Below, piece after piece: positions 1 through 10,128 of a stretch of 51,659 bases of DNA. Under the pieces are notes generated by a model, which saw only the letters and a list, made by a program, of their open reading frames with translations, did not search any database and was not told the origin of the DNA. The first letter of the stretch is position 1. Each line of letters begins with the position of its first letter. Both the position numbers and the translations under genes were made by a program. Source of the DNA: Nemertoderma westbladi (taxonomy: Eukaryota; Xenacoelomorpha; Nemertodermatida; Nemertodermatidae); assembly GCA_032718475.1 (NCBI GenBank), contig JAUCBJ010009070.1:1-51659 (forward strand). Direction: 5' to 3'.

Positions 1-315
1 TGATCTTTTATTGACTAAAACTGATGAAATATTAAAATTGCACCAGGCAGTAAATGAATACACATAAACTGATAATTAAGTCAACAAGCGTCGGTGTGCA
101 GGTACAACTAGGTTATACCTATGTATGTAATGTATGTACGTACAGTAAGTACCTATGTATACTAAACTACAATACATACACATAAATGAATTAGTAATAT
201 CTAATGTATTAGAAGCACAGTTAGACCCCCCCCCCCCCCAAGTGATGCAGCTCCCGCTACACCACCACCCCCCCCCCCCCCCCCCCTCATCTGGTGGGCA
301 ATCAAAAGCCTATAG
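1..315. other. 3' end and flank of the CR1/L2-like LINE
   Basis: No gene is seen. The stretch is AT-rich, with GTATGTA-type short repeats around 120-165 and two C homopolymers (about 226-239 and 267-287). Seen from the minus strand, these G-runs follow the ORF2 stop and are probably the 3' UTR and end of the LINE. CR1/L2 elements usually end in short simple repeats rather than poly(A), so this fits, but the exact end is not defined. Confidence 0.4.
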
Positions 316-3300
316 CTAAGTTACTGCCTCTCGGCTGTATTTATTTAAGAATATATTTTTTAATTTCCGCTTAAAAGTTAAAAGATTTGGTAATTTTACA
401 ACTTCTATGTCTAAAGTATTCCATAATTTTATTGATTTCACTATTACGCTATCGTGGCCAAACCTGTTATTTGTTTTTGGAATAATGATATTACCCGTCC
501 TGGTGTTCATTTTCACATTTTGTCTTGGAAGAAATGGCAGATTTAGAATTTTAAATGCCTCAGTCAATCCGTGTATATACTTATAAAAATAAACAAGGGT
601 GAAATACTCCCTGACTGCTGATAGTAACGGAATTTCTCCTTTTTGTCTTAACTCCGTGCCGCTGTTATCTCTGATTTTCTTACCAAAAATAGTGCGCAAT
701 GCATAATTTTGCACTTTCTCAATTTTGTACAACAACTCCTTGGATCCATATTTGTCGTGGAGTGACACAAGTAGTTGACAGCAATAGTTGTGATATGGCA
801 TCGTAAGTGTTTTGTATAATTGCAATTTCGTTTTATTTGGTAATTGGCCTTTTATAGAACGTAAACAAGAAATACTAAGTGTCATTTTCTGAATTATTTT
901 TTTAATATAATCGTCCCAATTTAGTTCACTGTCAATGATTACTCCAAGATATTTTACTGATTTTGACTGAGGTATAGATTCACTGCCACCAACATTTAGT
1001 TTTATTGTGGAGATTTCATCCCTAAGTTGGGGGCCAATTTGTTTAGGTGACAATAGGAGAAATTCAGTTTTATCTGGATTCAGTTTTAATTGTGCATCAT
1101 TAAATATTTTTTGAATCTGAATAACACGGGACTCCAACAATTTTGCTGCATGTTCTGGGTCTGAGTCTATTACATAAATTACTGTATCATCGGCGTATTG
1201 TATTATTTGCTCATTTTTCATTAGTTCCGGAATATTATTTGTATATAGGGTAAAAAGTAGCGGACCTAATACTGTCCCTTGGGGTACGCCTTTTGTTTCC
1301 GTTAGCCAGTCCGAAAAGGTATTATCTATTTTTACACGCTGCTTCCTGCTTGAGAGGTAATTTTTAATCAGGTTTAGTGCGGTGGGGTGGAAGCCTAAAT
1401 ATTGTAGTCTGGCATTTAAAATATTATGATTTATTGAGTTAAATGCTTTGCTCAGATCCAAAAATGCTGCAGCAATGTATTTATTCTGATTCAAATGCTC
1501 CCGCCAATTTTCAGTTAAAAATGTAACTGCATCCACCGTAGAAAAACCTTTGCGAAAGCCAAATTGCTTTGGATACAAAAGCTTATTATGTTTTACATAC
1601 AGTAATATCTGTGAACACATTATTTTTTCCAAGACTTTGGCAAATGGTGAGGTTATTGCCACTGGCCTGTAGTTTACCGAATCACATGAATCACCTTTTT
1701 TATAGATAGGGGTAATATTAGATAATTTCAATTTATTTGGAAAAACAGATTTTGTTAAACATTGATTTATTATTATATTCAAAGGTTCTGTAATAAACGG
1801 CCTAATGTCCTTAATAATTTTAATTGGTATTTTGCAAGGGCCAGATGATTTATCACCATTTAGATTCTCTAAAATTTTACTGACCTCTAATATACCTACA
1901 CATTTAAATGAAAACTGTATTCGGTTTTCTTTTGCACCTTCTGGAATGGTGTAAGTACTAATGGCATTCGGCGTGCAATTAAAAAAGTTTCCCAAGCTTA
2001 AAAATGCTTCATTCATAGCATTAGACACCTGTTTTTCGCTTGTTACCAAGGTTCCCCTGTATTTAATACAATTGATTGAAGCACTTTTAATTTTATTGTT
2101 TATAATCTTATTGATCACTTTCCATCTCGATTTGCTGTCTTTAGCACTTAAGTATTTTTCTTTTACATACTCATTTTTTAGTTTCCGGTTGAGATTATTA
2201 AATTTATTTCGCAATAACTTATAATCATTATAATCGTTATCAGATTTTGTTCTGCGCCAAATTGCAAATTGTTTAAACTTTTTTGACCGTAATTCATTTA
2301 GTTCATCCGTTGACCAGTTATCTGATAATTTTGATCTGTCTGCTGTAACCAATTTTCGTTTTATAGGAGCATGTTTATTTAGTATTTCCTCTATATGCCG
2401 TTCAAAAATATCATATTGCTTATCGATATCATTCTCCATATAAATATCATTCCAAACAATACCTGATATCTCGTTTAAGAAATTTGTTTTATTAAACTTA
2501 GAAAAATCTCTATATTCTATCCATTCCTTATTTGGCGATTTTAGCTTTTGGCTAAATTTGTGAGTTATTGTGGTTACTGTATAGTCGTGATCTGAAAATT
2601 CACATAAAAATACGCTACTCTGTGTAATATAATTATTTTCTATGTTGGTTATTACTACGTCTAAAAGAGTTGATGTTTTGTTGTTTGTTCGTGTCGGTTT
2701 TGTTGTATTTGTAAGATACACAGAATACATATTTAATAGGTCCTTAAGAGATGACAGTCTGGCGTTATTGGCCCCAGTTTGTCCCAGGATGTTTATATTA
2801 AGATCCCCCTGAATAATTAATTTCTTTTTGGGTTCCAAAATTAAGGCATTTTCAATTTCTTCCGAGAAACATTTGAAAAAGTTAGTATTTGATTTTGCTT
2901 TGGGTGGACGATATATAGTGCAGACTAAAATATCGTCAATTTCAACCCAGATAGATTCTAGAACCCCATTACATTTTATATCCGCCCTAACTCTACTGTT
3001 TAAATGCTGTGGAATATAAATTAATACTCCACCACCTTTCCTCCTTCGCCTATCTTGTCTGTAAATCGTGTACCCAGGAATGAGTATGGCTTTATCACTA
3101 ATTCTTCTTTTTAGCCATGTTTCTGTTACAGACAACACACAATTTTTTGAACCGCCTATCAAACTCCGTATCTCATCTATATTTTTAAACAGACTCCTGG
3201 CATTAATTTGGATAAAATTAAAATTGTTGCTGTTTGAACGGATATAAGAACTTAAATTAATATTTATATCGTCAGTGTGAAGTTCAGGTCCGGGATTGGG

Positions 3301-4194
3301 ATGAATGTCACCAGATAATGCCAGGGTACTATTTATAGTAATACCAATAATCAGTACAGTACTAATTGAGTGACTATATATTAACGCACTAAAATAAAAA
3401 CATTTCGATGTTAATTTAATTACTGACATTAATTTTGTTAGGGGGGCCTTTATGTTGATTAAACGCATATAACGTGAACCAGTTACAGTTAATAATGTCG
3501 AACTAGTAGGAAATAAAAAGCTGGTCAATGTTGTAACCAACAGCATATTTATCATAAGTGCAACAAAAATATTTTGCGGGTTACAGATATAATTAACTTT
3601 TGAAGGCCACAACATGTGACCGATAAAAACAGCAATAGTAAATATTGTCGCTATACGCTGATTTGCTGATGGGAAATCCAGAAACTCTGCTGGAGCTGTC
3701 AATTGTCCACCAGATGAGAATATCCTAAAAATCTCCCCATGTACAAATATTATCAGTAAGATTCCTACTATGCATTTTGTAAACAGATAGTAAAGTTTAT
3801 GAGTGCGGCATTTTTTCCTTCCCCTGCAAGTGTTATTTGCCTTTAATTTAAATTTATCCAACCAAATATTGGCCAGAATAGAAACCAATGGGATTAAAAG
3901 CACACCGACGATGTTGAGTAAAATCAATAAGACTATTACAAATAATATGTAAAGTAAAATACACGAGAATGTTGTTATCGGTTTACGTAAGTAAAAAACA
4001 AAGACAGTTGAAAATATAACTGCCTCCGTAAAGACTACTATCCATGTTTCCAATAGTATATAAACAAAGAAGTTTATATACAGTTTAGTTGTTACTAGAG
4101 TTGATAGCATTGGTAGGGGCCAGTTGGAAACCCCATAGAGAAATGCAAGCAGAGTTAGTGTTATTATTGTAATTAAGTTAAAATACATGGTCAT
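316..4194 (-). CDS. LINE ORF2: polytopic membrane domain, 2A-like motif, APE endonuclease, reverse transcriptase
   Basis: A 1292-residue replicase-type protein starting at ATG (4192-4194) and ending in TAG (316-318). Residues 1-300 contain about seven hydrophobic segments (near 4-24, 37-69, 74-110, 135-155, 181-197, 207-230 and 265-296). A GDIHPNPGP motif follows at once, with its final Pro at residue 303. From about 325 comes an APE endonuclease: QINARSL, TETWL, GGGVLIYIP, QGDLNIN and SDHDYT. The RT domain shows YRPVAITS, FLDLSKAFNSINH, GVPQGTVLGPLLF and YADD at residues 1000-1003. It would nick target DNA and prime reverse transcription of the element RNA. If the 2A-like motif works, ribosomes would release a 302-residue membrane protein and a 990-residue EN-RT. 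The motif has His where the 2A consensus has Glu, so activity is uncertain. Confidence 0.9.
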   Translation of the reverse strand: MTMYFNLITIITLTLLAFLYGVSNWPLPMLSTLVTTKLYINFFVYILLETWIVVFTEAVIFSTVFVFYLRKPITTFSCILLYILFVIVLLILLNIVGVLLIPLVSILANIWLDKFKLKANNTCRGRKKCRTHKLYYLFTKCIVGILLIIFVHGEIFRIFSSGGQLTAPAEFLDFPSANQRIATIFTIAVFIGHMLWPSKVNYICNPQNIFVALMINMLLVTTLTSFLFPTSSTLLTVTGSRYMRLINIKAPLTKLMSVIKLTSKCFYFSALIYSHSISTVLIIGITINSTLALSGDIHPNPGPELHTDDININLSSYIRSNSNNFNFIQINARSLFKNIDEIRSLIGGSKNCVLSVTETWLKRRISDKAILIPGYTIYRQDRRRRKGGGVLIYIPQHLNSRVRADIKCNGVLESIWVEIDDILVCTIYRPPKAKSNTNFFKCFSEEIENALILEPKKKLIIQGDLNINILGQTGANNARLSSLKDLLNMYSVYLTNTTKPTRTNNKTSTLLDVVITNIENNYITQSSVFLCEFSDHDYTVTTITHKFSQKLKSPNKEWIEYRDFSKFNKTNFLNEISGIVWNDIYMENDIDKQYDIFERHIEEILNKHAPIKRKLVTADRSKLSDNWSTDELNELRSKKFKQFAIWRRTKSDNDYNDYKLLRNKFNNLNRKLKNEYVKEKYLSAKDSKSRWKVINKIINNKIKSASINCIKYRGTLVTSEKQVSNAMNEAFLSLGNFFNCTPNAISTYTIPEGAKENRIQFSFKCVGILEVSKILENLNGDKSSGPCKIPIKIIKDIRPFITEPLNIIINQCLTKSVFPNKLKLSNITPIYKKGDSCDSVNYRPVAITSPFAKVLEKIMCSQILLYVKHNKLLYPKQFGFRKGFSTVDAVTFLTENWREHLNQNKYIAAAFLDLSKAFNSINHNILNARLQYLGFHPTALNLIKNYLSSRKQRVKIDNTFSDWLTETKGVPQGTVLGPLLFTLYTNNIPELMKNEQIIQYADDTVIYVIDSDPEHAAKLLESRVIQIQKIFNDAQLKLNPDKTEFLLLSPKQIGPQLRDEISTIKLNVGGSESIPQSKSVKYLGVIIDSELNWDDYIKKIIQKMTLSISCLRSIKGQLPNKTKLQLYKTLTMPYHNYCCQLLVSLHDKYGSKELLYKIEKVQNYALRTIFGKKIRDNSGTELRQKGEIPLLSAVREYFTLVYFYKYIHGLTEAFKILNLPFLPRQNVKMNTRTGNIIIPKTNNRFGHDSVIVKSIKLWNTLDIEVVKLPNLLTFKRKLKNIFLNKYSREAVT
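3286..3312 (-). other. 2A-like translational recoding motif inside ORF2
   Basis: The codons read GDIHPNPGP, immediately after the last hydrophobic segment and 22 residues before the endonuclease. The 2A consensus is D(V/I)ExNPGP, with separation between the Gly and the last Pro. Here everything matches except Glu, which is replaced by His. 2A-like sequences are established in several APE-type LINE clades, including CR1 and L2. Placement exactly at the boundary between the membrane part and the enzyme part supports a real processing site. Confidence 0.7.
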
Positions 4195-4248
4195 TAATAA
4201 AATTGATAGACATTAGGCTTAAATGAGTGTGGCAGGTAGCGTTGCTTG

Positions 4249-5739
4249 CTAGGCGTCAATAGCCTGCAGGAACTGAATAAGGGCTCCCAGCACACCTTTG
4301 GTAGCGGGTGTTGTTGCTACTGATGATGGTAGCATCTGAGGTGGAAGCGTCGGGTGTTGGGGTGGAAGGGTTGGGTGTTGGGGCGGAAGGGTCGGGTGTT
4401 GGGGTGGAAGGGTTGGGTGTTGGGGCGGAAGGGACGGGTGCTGTGGTTGAGGGAGTTGGATCTGGGGCTGAGGTACAGAGTGCTGGTGTGGAGGGGTGGG
4501 ATGTCGCCAGGGTGGTGTTGGCCCCTGGTGGAAAGTGCGACCCGCCCACGGTGCAGTGGGTGGTGCTCTGCGAATGGGTGCGGGTGTTGGGTGCACCTGG
4601 GCCGCCGCCCTGTGGTCCCGCGGTGACTGATGGACCTTTGTGGGAGAACCAGGGCGGACCTTCTCTACGATGGCGCGGACCAGCAGCCCGATGTTCTGCT
4701 GCTTTACGTGCTTGTCGTCGTAGAGGTGGTTGGGGGAGATGGAGTGCTCTACGTACGAGTGGCCATCGTTCGCGCACATGGCAGCGATAAGTTTGTTGGC
4801 GAATTCAACATTCCGATCTCTTCGGCACAGAATCGAGGATACGACCACGTGGCAGTTGGGCCAGGTTTCCGTAGCAAACCGCGCTCCTTCTCGGATCAGT
4901 TTGCACACTGATCTGGCAGAGGAGTTGTCGATGTCGTTGGTGCCGGTTTGTAGGTAAACAGTGTCGACTTTGGTGTATTTCGTTGACGCTGTTTCGATGT
5001 TGGAGCGGATCTGGGCTGCGACGCTGCAGGGAATCATTTTCGCATCGCGTCGGATACGGCGAGGGTATATGTACTTTCTGTTGGAGTCCATTAGGAGGAG
5101 GCAGCCCATGGAATCATCTGGTGATCGCGTGGCGGTTTGGGTGGTATAGGGGGTTGCTGTACCGGATGGGTCAGCAGCTGGAAGTGTTGATGCCGAATTG
5201 CGTGGAGGAGGGTTCGTCGGGTTCAGTTGAGGAGGAGCTGTCGATGTCGGATTCAGTGGAGAAGTTTCTTTCCGTTCTTCAATGATAACATCGTCATCCT
5301 CTTCGATAATGATCGACTTGTCCAGTAGGCCGGACCCATTGTCTAGTGGCTGCTTCCTAAAATAGACGGTTCGGTCCGCTACCACCGTGTCATCCAGGTT
5401 GTCTGACGGGGAGGAGTTCAGCTGACATCTAGAGCAGTGCGAGTCCAGTTCTTTCTTATACTGCTGTAGTAGTTGGTGATCACCCGCCCATTCCTCGTAT
5501 AACTGCTGTACGAGCAGTTCCAGATCGCCCAGTCTTTTCAGGATATCCGAGTTGTCCTCGATAGTGCCAGCGATGGAGGGCCGAGCATCTGAGGGCGATG
5601 TTGGTGGAGAGACAAATGCAGGAGAGTTGGGAATCCTGGTTGGCCTTGGCGGTGAGTAGGACTCCGAGATGCGAGCGGTTGGGCGAACTTTAGAGGCAGG
5701 TGTCTCAGGGTGGTGCGCAGGCGAGCGCTGCACAGGCAT
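4249..5739 (-). CDS. LINE ORF1: coiled coil plus SGNH (GDSL-type) esterase, Pro-rich tail
   Basis: A 496-residue protein starting at ATG 5737-5739 and ending 54 bases before ORF2. Residues 1-60 are Pro/Ser-rich, and about 61-100 are heptad-like and probably coiled. An SGNH-hydrolase core runs from about 212 to 362: block I is MDSN (Asp218-Ser219), block III is GTND (266-269), and block V is the Asp341...His344 pair in HLYDDKH. This is the esterase found in ORF1 of many CR1/L2 LINEs, where it is thought to aid RNP assembly or lipid/membrane interaction. The C-terminal ~110 residues are Pro/His/Gln-rich and include about five copies of the 7-residue unit HPTLPPQ, encoded by a 21-bp tandem repeat (about 4341-4455). 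There is no obvious RRM and no clear zinc knuckle. Confidence 0.85.
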   Translation of the reverse strand: MPVQRSPAHHPETPASKVRPTARISESYSPPRPTRIPNSPAFVSPPTSPSDARPSIAGTIEDNSDILKRLGDLELLVQQLYEEWAGDHQLLQQYKKELDSHCSRCQLNSSPSDNLDDTVVADRTVYFRKQPLDNGSGLLDKSIIIEEDDDVIIEERKETSPLNPTSTAPPQLNPTNPPPRNSASTLPAADPSGTATPYTTQTATRSPDDSMGCLLLMDSNRKYIYPRRIRRDAKMIPCSVAAQIRSNIETASTKYTKVDTVYLQTGTNDIDNSSARSVCKLIREGARFATETWPNCHVVVSSILCRRDRNVEFANKLIAAMCANDGHSYVEHSISPNHLYDDKHVKQQNIGLLVRAIVEKVRPGSPTKVHQSPRDHRAAAQVHPTPAPIRRAPPTAPWAGRTFHQGPTPPWRHPTPPHQHSVPQPQIQLPQPQHPSLPPQHPTLPPQHPTLPPQHPTLPPQHPTLPPQMLPSSVATTPATKGVLGALIQFLQAIDA

Positions 5740-5941
5740 AACGGTACCGGTAGAATATTCTTTGGCTTTGGAGTCGACGAAGCAGGCGTGGTGTTAACTG
5801 AACGAGCTTGCCGTGTTTGAATCGAATCGCAGTGAAAAGCCGTTTATTTCAAAGTTAAATATAGTCAGTCAGTTTGGCACCAATTGCAGTATTACGCAGT
5901 ATTACCAAGTACACGAGTTGAGCCAATTAAGGAAATGAATT

Positions 5942-8054
5942 GGTGGTAAGGTCTTAACACAGCACGTGTTTAGAGGGAGGGTTGGGTAAGGCCTTCACAC
6001 AGCATGTGTTTGGAGGAAGGGTTGTGTAAGGCCTTCACACAACACGTGTTTGGAGAGAGGGTTGAATAAGGCCTTCACACGGCATGTGTTTGGAGGGAGG
6101 GTTGGGTAAGGCCTTCACACAGCATGTGTTTGGAGGAAGGGTTGGGTAAGGCCTTCATACAGCACGTGTTTTGAGGGAGGGTTGGGTAAGGCCTTCACAC
6201 GGCATGTGTTTGGAGGGAGGGTTGGGTAAGGCCTTCACACGGCATGTGTTTGGAGGGAGGGTTGGGTAAGGCCTTCACACGGCATGTGTTTGGAGGGAGG
6301 GTTGGGTAATGCCTTCACACAGCATGTGTTTGGAGGAAGGGTTGGGTAAGGCCTTTGAGCAGCATGTGTTTATAGAGAGGGTTGGGTAAGGCCTTAACAC
6401 AGCACGTGTTTGGAGAGAGGGTTGGGTAAGGCCTTCACACAGCACGTGTTTGGAGGGAGGGTTGGGTAAGACCTTCACACAGCATGTGTTTGGAGGAAGG
6501 GTTGGGTAAGGCCTTTGAGCAGCATGTGTTTGGAGAGAGGGTTGGGTAAGGCCTTAACACAGCACGTGTTTGGAGGGAGGGTTGGGTAAGGCCTTCACAC
6601 AGCACGTGTTTGGAGGGATGGTTTGGTAAGGCCTTCACACGGCATGTGTTTGGAGGGAGGGTTGGGTAAGGCCTTCACACAGCATGTGTTTGGAGGAAGG
6701 GTTGGGTAAGGCCTTTGAGCAGCATGTGTTTGGAGAGAGGGTTGGGTAAGGCCTTAACACAGCACGTGTTTGGAGAGAGGGTTGGGTAAGGCCTTCACAC
6801 AGCACGTGTTTGGAGGGTGGGTTGGGTAAGGCCTTCACACAGCACGTGTTTGGAGGGAGGGTTGGGTAAGGCTTTCACACGGCATGTGTTTGGAGGGAGG
6901 GTTGAATAAGGCCTTCACACAGCATGTGTTTGGAGGAAGGGTTGGGTAAGGCCTTTGAGCAGCATGTGTTTGGAGAGAGGGTTGGGTAAGGCCTTAACAC
7001 AGCACGTGTTTGGAGAGAGGGTTGGGTAAGGCCTTCACACGGCATGTGTTTGGAGGGAGGGTTGGATAAGGCCTTCACACAGCACGTGTATATGGAGGGG
7101 GGGGGGGGGGGGGGGTTGGGTAAGGCCTTCACACAGCACGTGTATATGGAGGGAGGGTTGGGTAAGGCCTTTGAGCAGCATGTGTTTGGAGGAAGGGTTG
7201 GGTAAGGCCTTTGAGCAGCATGTGTTTGGAGGGAGGGTTGGGTAAGGCCTTCACACAGCACGTGTTTGGAGGGAGGGTTGGATAAGGCCTTCACACAGCA
7301 TGTGACTTTGAGCAGCATGTGTTTAGAGGGAGGGTTGGGTAAGGCCTTCACACGGCATGTGTTTGGAGGGAGGGTTGGATAAGGCCTTCACACAGCACGT
7401 GTATATGGAGGGGGGGGGGGGGGGTGGGTAAGGCCTTCACACAGCACGTCTATATGGAGGGAGGGTTGGGTAAGGCCTTCACACAGCACGTGTTTGGAGG
7501 GAGGGTTGGGTAAGGCCTTCACACAGCACGTGTATATGGATGGAGGGTTGGGTAAGGCCTTTGAGCAGCATGTGTTTGGAGGGAGGGTTGGATAAGGCCT
7601 TCACACAGCACGTGTATATGGAGGGGGGGGGGGGGGGGGGTTGGGTAAGGCCTTCACACAGCACGTCTATATGGAGGGGGGGGGGGGGGGGGGGGAAGGC
7701 CTTCACACAGCACGTCTATATGGAGGGAGGGTTGGGTAAGGCCTTCACACAGCACGTGTTTGGAGGGAGGGTTGGGTAAGGCCTTCACACAGCACGTGTT
7801 TGGAGGGAGGGTTGGGTAAGGGCTTTGAGTAGCACGTGTTTGGAGGGAAGGTTGGATAAGGCCTTCACACAGCGCGTGTTTGGAGGGAGGGTTGGGTATG
7901 GCCTTCACACAGCACGTGTTTGGAGGGAGGGTTGGGTAAGGCCTTCACACAACACGTGTTTGGAGGGAGGGTTGGGTAAGGGCTTTGAGCAGCATGTGTT
8001 TGGATGGAGGGTTTGATTAGGCCTTCACACAGCACGTGTATATGGAGGGAGGGT
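5942..8054. repeat. 40-bp minisatellite, block 1
   Basis: About 52 head-to-tail units of 40 bp, with cores such as AGCACGTGTTTGGAGGGAGG followed by GTTGGGTAAGGCCTTCACAC. Variants carry GCCTTTGAGCAGC in place of GCCTTCACACAGC, GTATATGG in place of GTTTGG, and poly-G expansions (near 7098, 7406, 7622 and 7676). Most units contain CACGTG or CATGTG. The period is not a multiple of three, so three units make a 40-codon cycle. That explains short Pro/Leu/Cys-rich frames on the minus strand, which I do not call as genes. Confidence 0.95.
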
Positions 8055-9119
8055 GTTCGGACACTTCCCCCCCCCCCCGGACACTTCCCCCCCGGACAGT
8101 TCCCCCCCGCTCAAGTAGGACACTTCCCCCCCGGACACTTCCCCCCAGACACTTCCCCCCCCGGACACTTCCCCCCCGACTGTTCTTAACTTCGCACATT
8201 CGTATTTTTCATTTTGTAAGGTAAACGGACCGCTTGTATCCAGACAAGTTGTATCCAATTTTCCTTTCGTAGCTCAGAAAGTGATCTTTTGCATCCCGAT
8301 TTTACATTTTATATCCAAGTTTTATTTATGGGTTTTATCAATGCAATTACATCGTATTGTTTGCTAATCTTTAAACAATTAATTAGATGACCTATAAATT
8401 CCATCCCCCGAATGATATACTGTTTTTATTAACTATAGAATTATAATAATTAATTGTTTTAATTATAGGTATTATTATGTAATAGTCTTCTTCAAATTGT
8501 AGCAGATGGGGATGAATATTATTGTTGCAATCAAAATTATACCTCTCCAGGGTAAAATCGACATGCGTCGACCTGTATTCTGTGTTCAGCATTACATATT
8601 GATAAACTAATTAAATTTCCTGGTTACTTGCAATATTTTTAATAGGATTTTGTTGAATTATATAATATTGTAGTAATTTATATATTAATTTGGTTAACAT
8701 TCAATACAGCTCCTACTTTAGGCTTAGTCAATTTATTATCTGATGATACAAACATGAATTAATTATTTCAAAATGGTCTTAAAGTCTTTCACCACGGGCA
8801 CTCAGGGAAATGCCGGGGGTAGCGGGGGTTTGGGGGCGGCACCCCCATTAAAAGAAATTAAAAGAATTCAAGGAATTAAAAGAAAAACAAACAAAATTTG
8901 ACTATAAAAATGTTTCTTTTATAATTTTGAAAAAACTTGTCTAGATACAACTTGTCCTGTAACCATCTTTAACTTTTGTTTATTGCTTTGATGCACCCAG
9001 ATTAATTTTAACTCTTTAACTGGGGGGGGGCCGGGGAAGTGTCCGGGGGGGAAGTGTCCTATCGGGGGGGGGAAGTGTCCGGGGGGGAGTGTCCGGGGGG
9101 GGGGGAGTGTCCTAGATCC
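8055..9119. mobile_element. Foldback-type element, copy 1
   Basis: A ~1.06-kb AT-rich, non-coding insert interrupts the 40-bp array. It is bounded on the left by a run of GGACACTTCCCCCCC units (8058-8190) and on the right by the inverted complement, GGGGGGAAGTGTCC units (about 9023-9115). Both flanks read GGAGGGAGGGT, consistent with a target duplication of up to 11 bp, although the array itself is repetitive there. Subterminal sequences also match in inverted order (GACAAGTTGTATCC against GATACAACTTGTCC). Compared with copies 2 and 3, it lacks about 40 bp near 8606 and differs around the GC-rich palindrome near 8815-8850. Confidence 0.75.
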
Positions 9120-10128
9120 GGAGGGAGGGTTGGGTAAGGCCTTCACACAGCATGTGTTTGGAGAGAGGGTTGGGTAAGGCCTTCACACGGCATGTGTTTG
9201 GAGGGAGGGTTGGATAAGACCTTCACACAGCACGTGTATATGGAGGGGGGGGGGGGGGGGTTGGGTAAGGCCTTCACACAGCACGTGTATATGGAGGGAG
9301 GGTTGGGTAAGGCCTTTGAGCAGCATGTGTTTGGAGGAAGGGTTGGGTAAGGCCTTTGAGCAGCATGCGTTTGGAGGGAGGGTTGGGTAAGGCCTTCACA
9401 CAGCACGTGTTTGGAGAGAGGGTTGGATAAGGCCTTCACACAGCATGTGACTTTGAGCAGCATGTGTTTAGAGGGAGGGTTAGGTAAGGCCTTCACACGG
9501 CATGTGTTTGGAGGGAGGGTTGGATAAGGCCTTCACACAGCACGTGTTTGGAGGGAGGGTTGGGTAAGGACTTTGAGCAGCATGTGTTTGGAGGGAGGGT
9601 TGTGTAAGGCCTTCACACAGCATGTGTTTCGAGGGAGGGTTGGGTAAGGCCTTCACACAGCACGTGTATATGGATGGAGGGTTGGGTAAGGCCTTTGAGC
9701 AGCTTGTGTTTGGAGGGAGGGTTTGATTAGGCCTTCACACAGCACGTGTATATGGAGGGAGGGTTGGGTAAGGCCTTTGAGCAGCAAGTGTTTGGAGGGA
9801 GGGTTTGATTAGGCCTTCACACAGCACGTGTATATGGAGGGAGGGTTGGGTAAGGCCCTCACACAGCACGTGTATGGAGGGGGGGTTGGATAAGGCCTTT
9901 ACACAGCACGTGTTTGGAGGGAAGGTTGGATAAGCCCTTCACACAGCGCGTGTTTGGAGGGAGGGTTGGGTATGGCCTTCACACAGCACGTGTTTGGAGG
10001 GAGGGTTGGGTAAGGCCTTCACACAACACGTGTTTGGAGGGAGGGTTGGGTAAGGGCTTTGAGCAGCATGTGTTTGGAGGGAGGGTTTGATTAGGCCTTC
10101 ACACAGCACGTGTATATGGAGGGAGGGT
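9120..10128. repeat. 40-bp minisatellite, block 2
   Basis: About 25 units of the same 40-bp satellite lie between foldback copies 1 and 2. The unit order includes one poly-G expanded unit near 9243 and a short GACTTTGAGCAGC variant near 9449. It is nearly the same as the start of block 3 (11287 onward), showing that array and element were duplicated together. Confidence 0.95.

Larger units (their letters stand above)
222..5940 (-). mobile_element. Nearly complete CR1/L2-like non-LTR retrotransposon
   Basis: Two uninterrupted ORFs lie in the order ORF1 (SGNH esterase) then ORF2 (membrane domain, 2A, APE endonuclease, RT), 54 bases apart on the minus strand. An esterase ORF1 with an APE-RT ORF2 is characteristic of the CR1/L2 group. 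About 200 bases upstream of ORF1 can serve as 5' UTR, and G-runs lie downstream of ORF2. The absence of frameshifts and stops over 5.4 kb suggests a young copy. Both ends are estimates: the 5' end abuts a 40-bp satellite at about 5941, and no target-site duplication was recognised. Confidence 0.85.

Noticed and set aside
4256-5285. Other frames over ORF1 of the CR1-like LINE, both strands
   Set aside because: Shadows of the GC-rich and repetitive esterase ORF; no family features.
6275-7351. Minus-strand frames rich in PNPPSKH, LCEGLTQPSLQT
   Set aside because: They come from a 40-bp repeat whose three frames rotate every 120 bp; no signal, domain or splice support.
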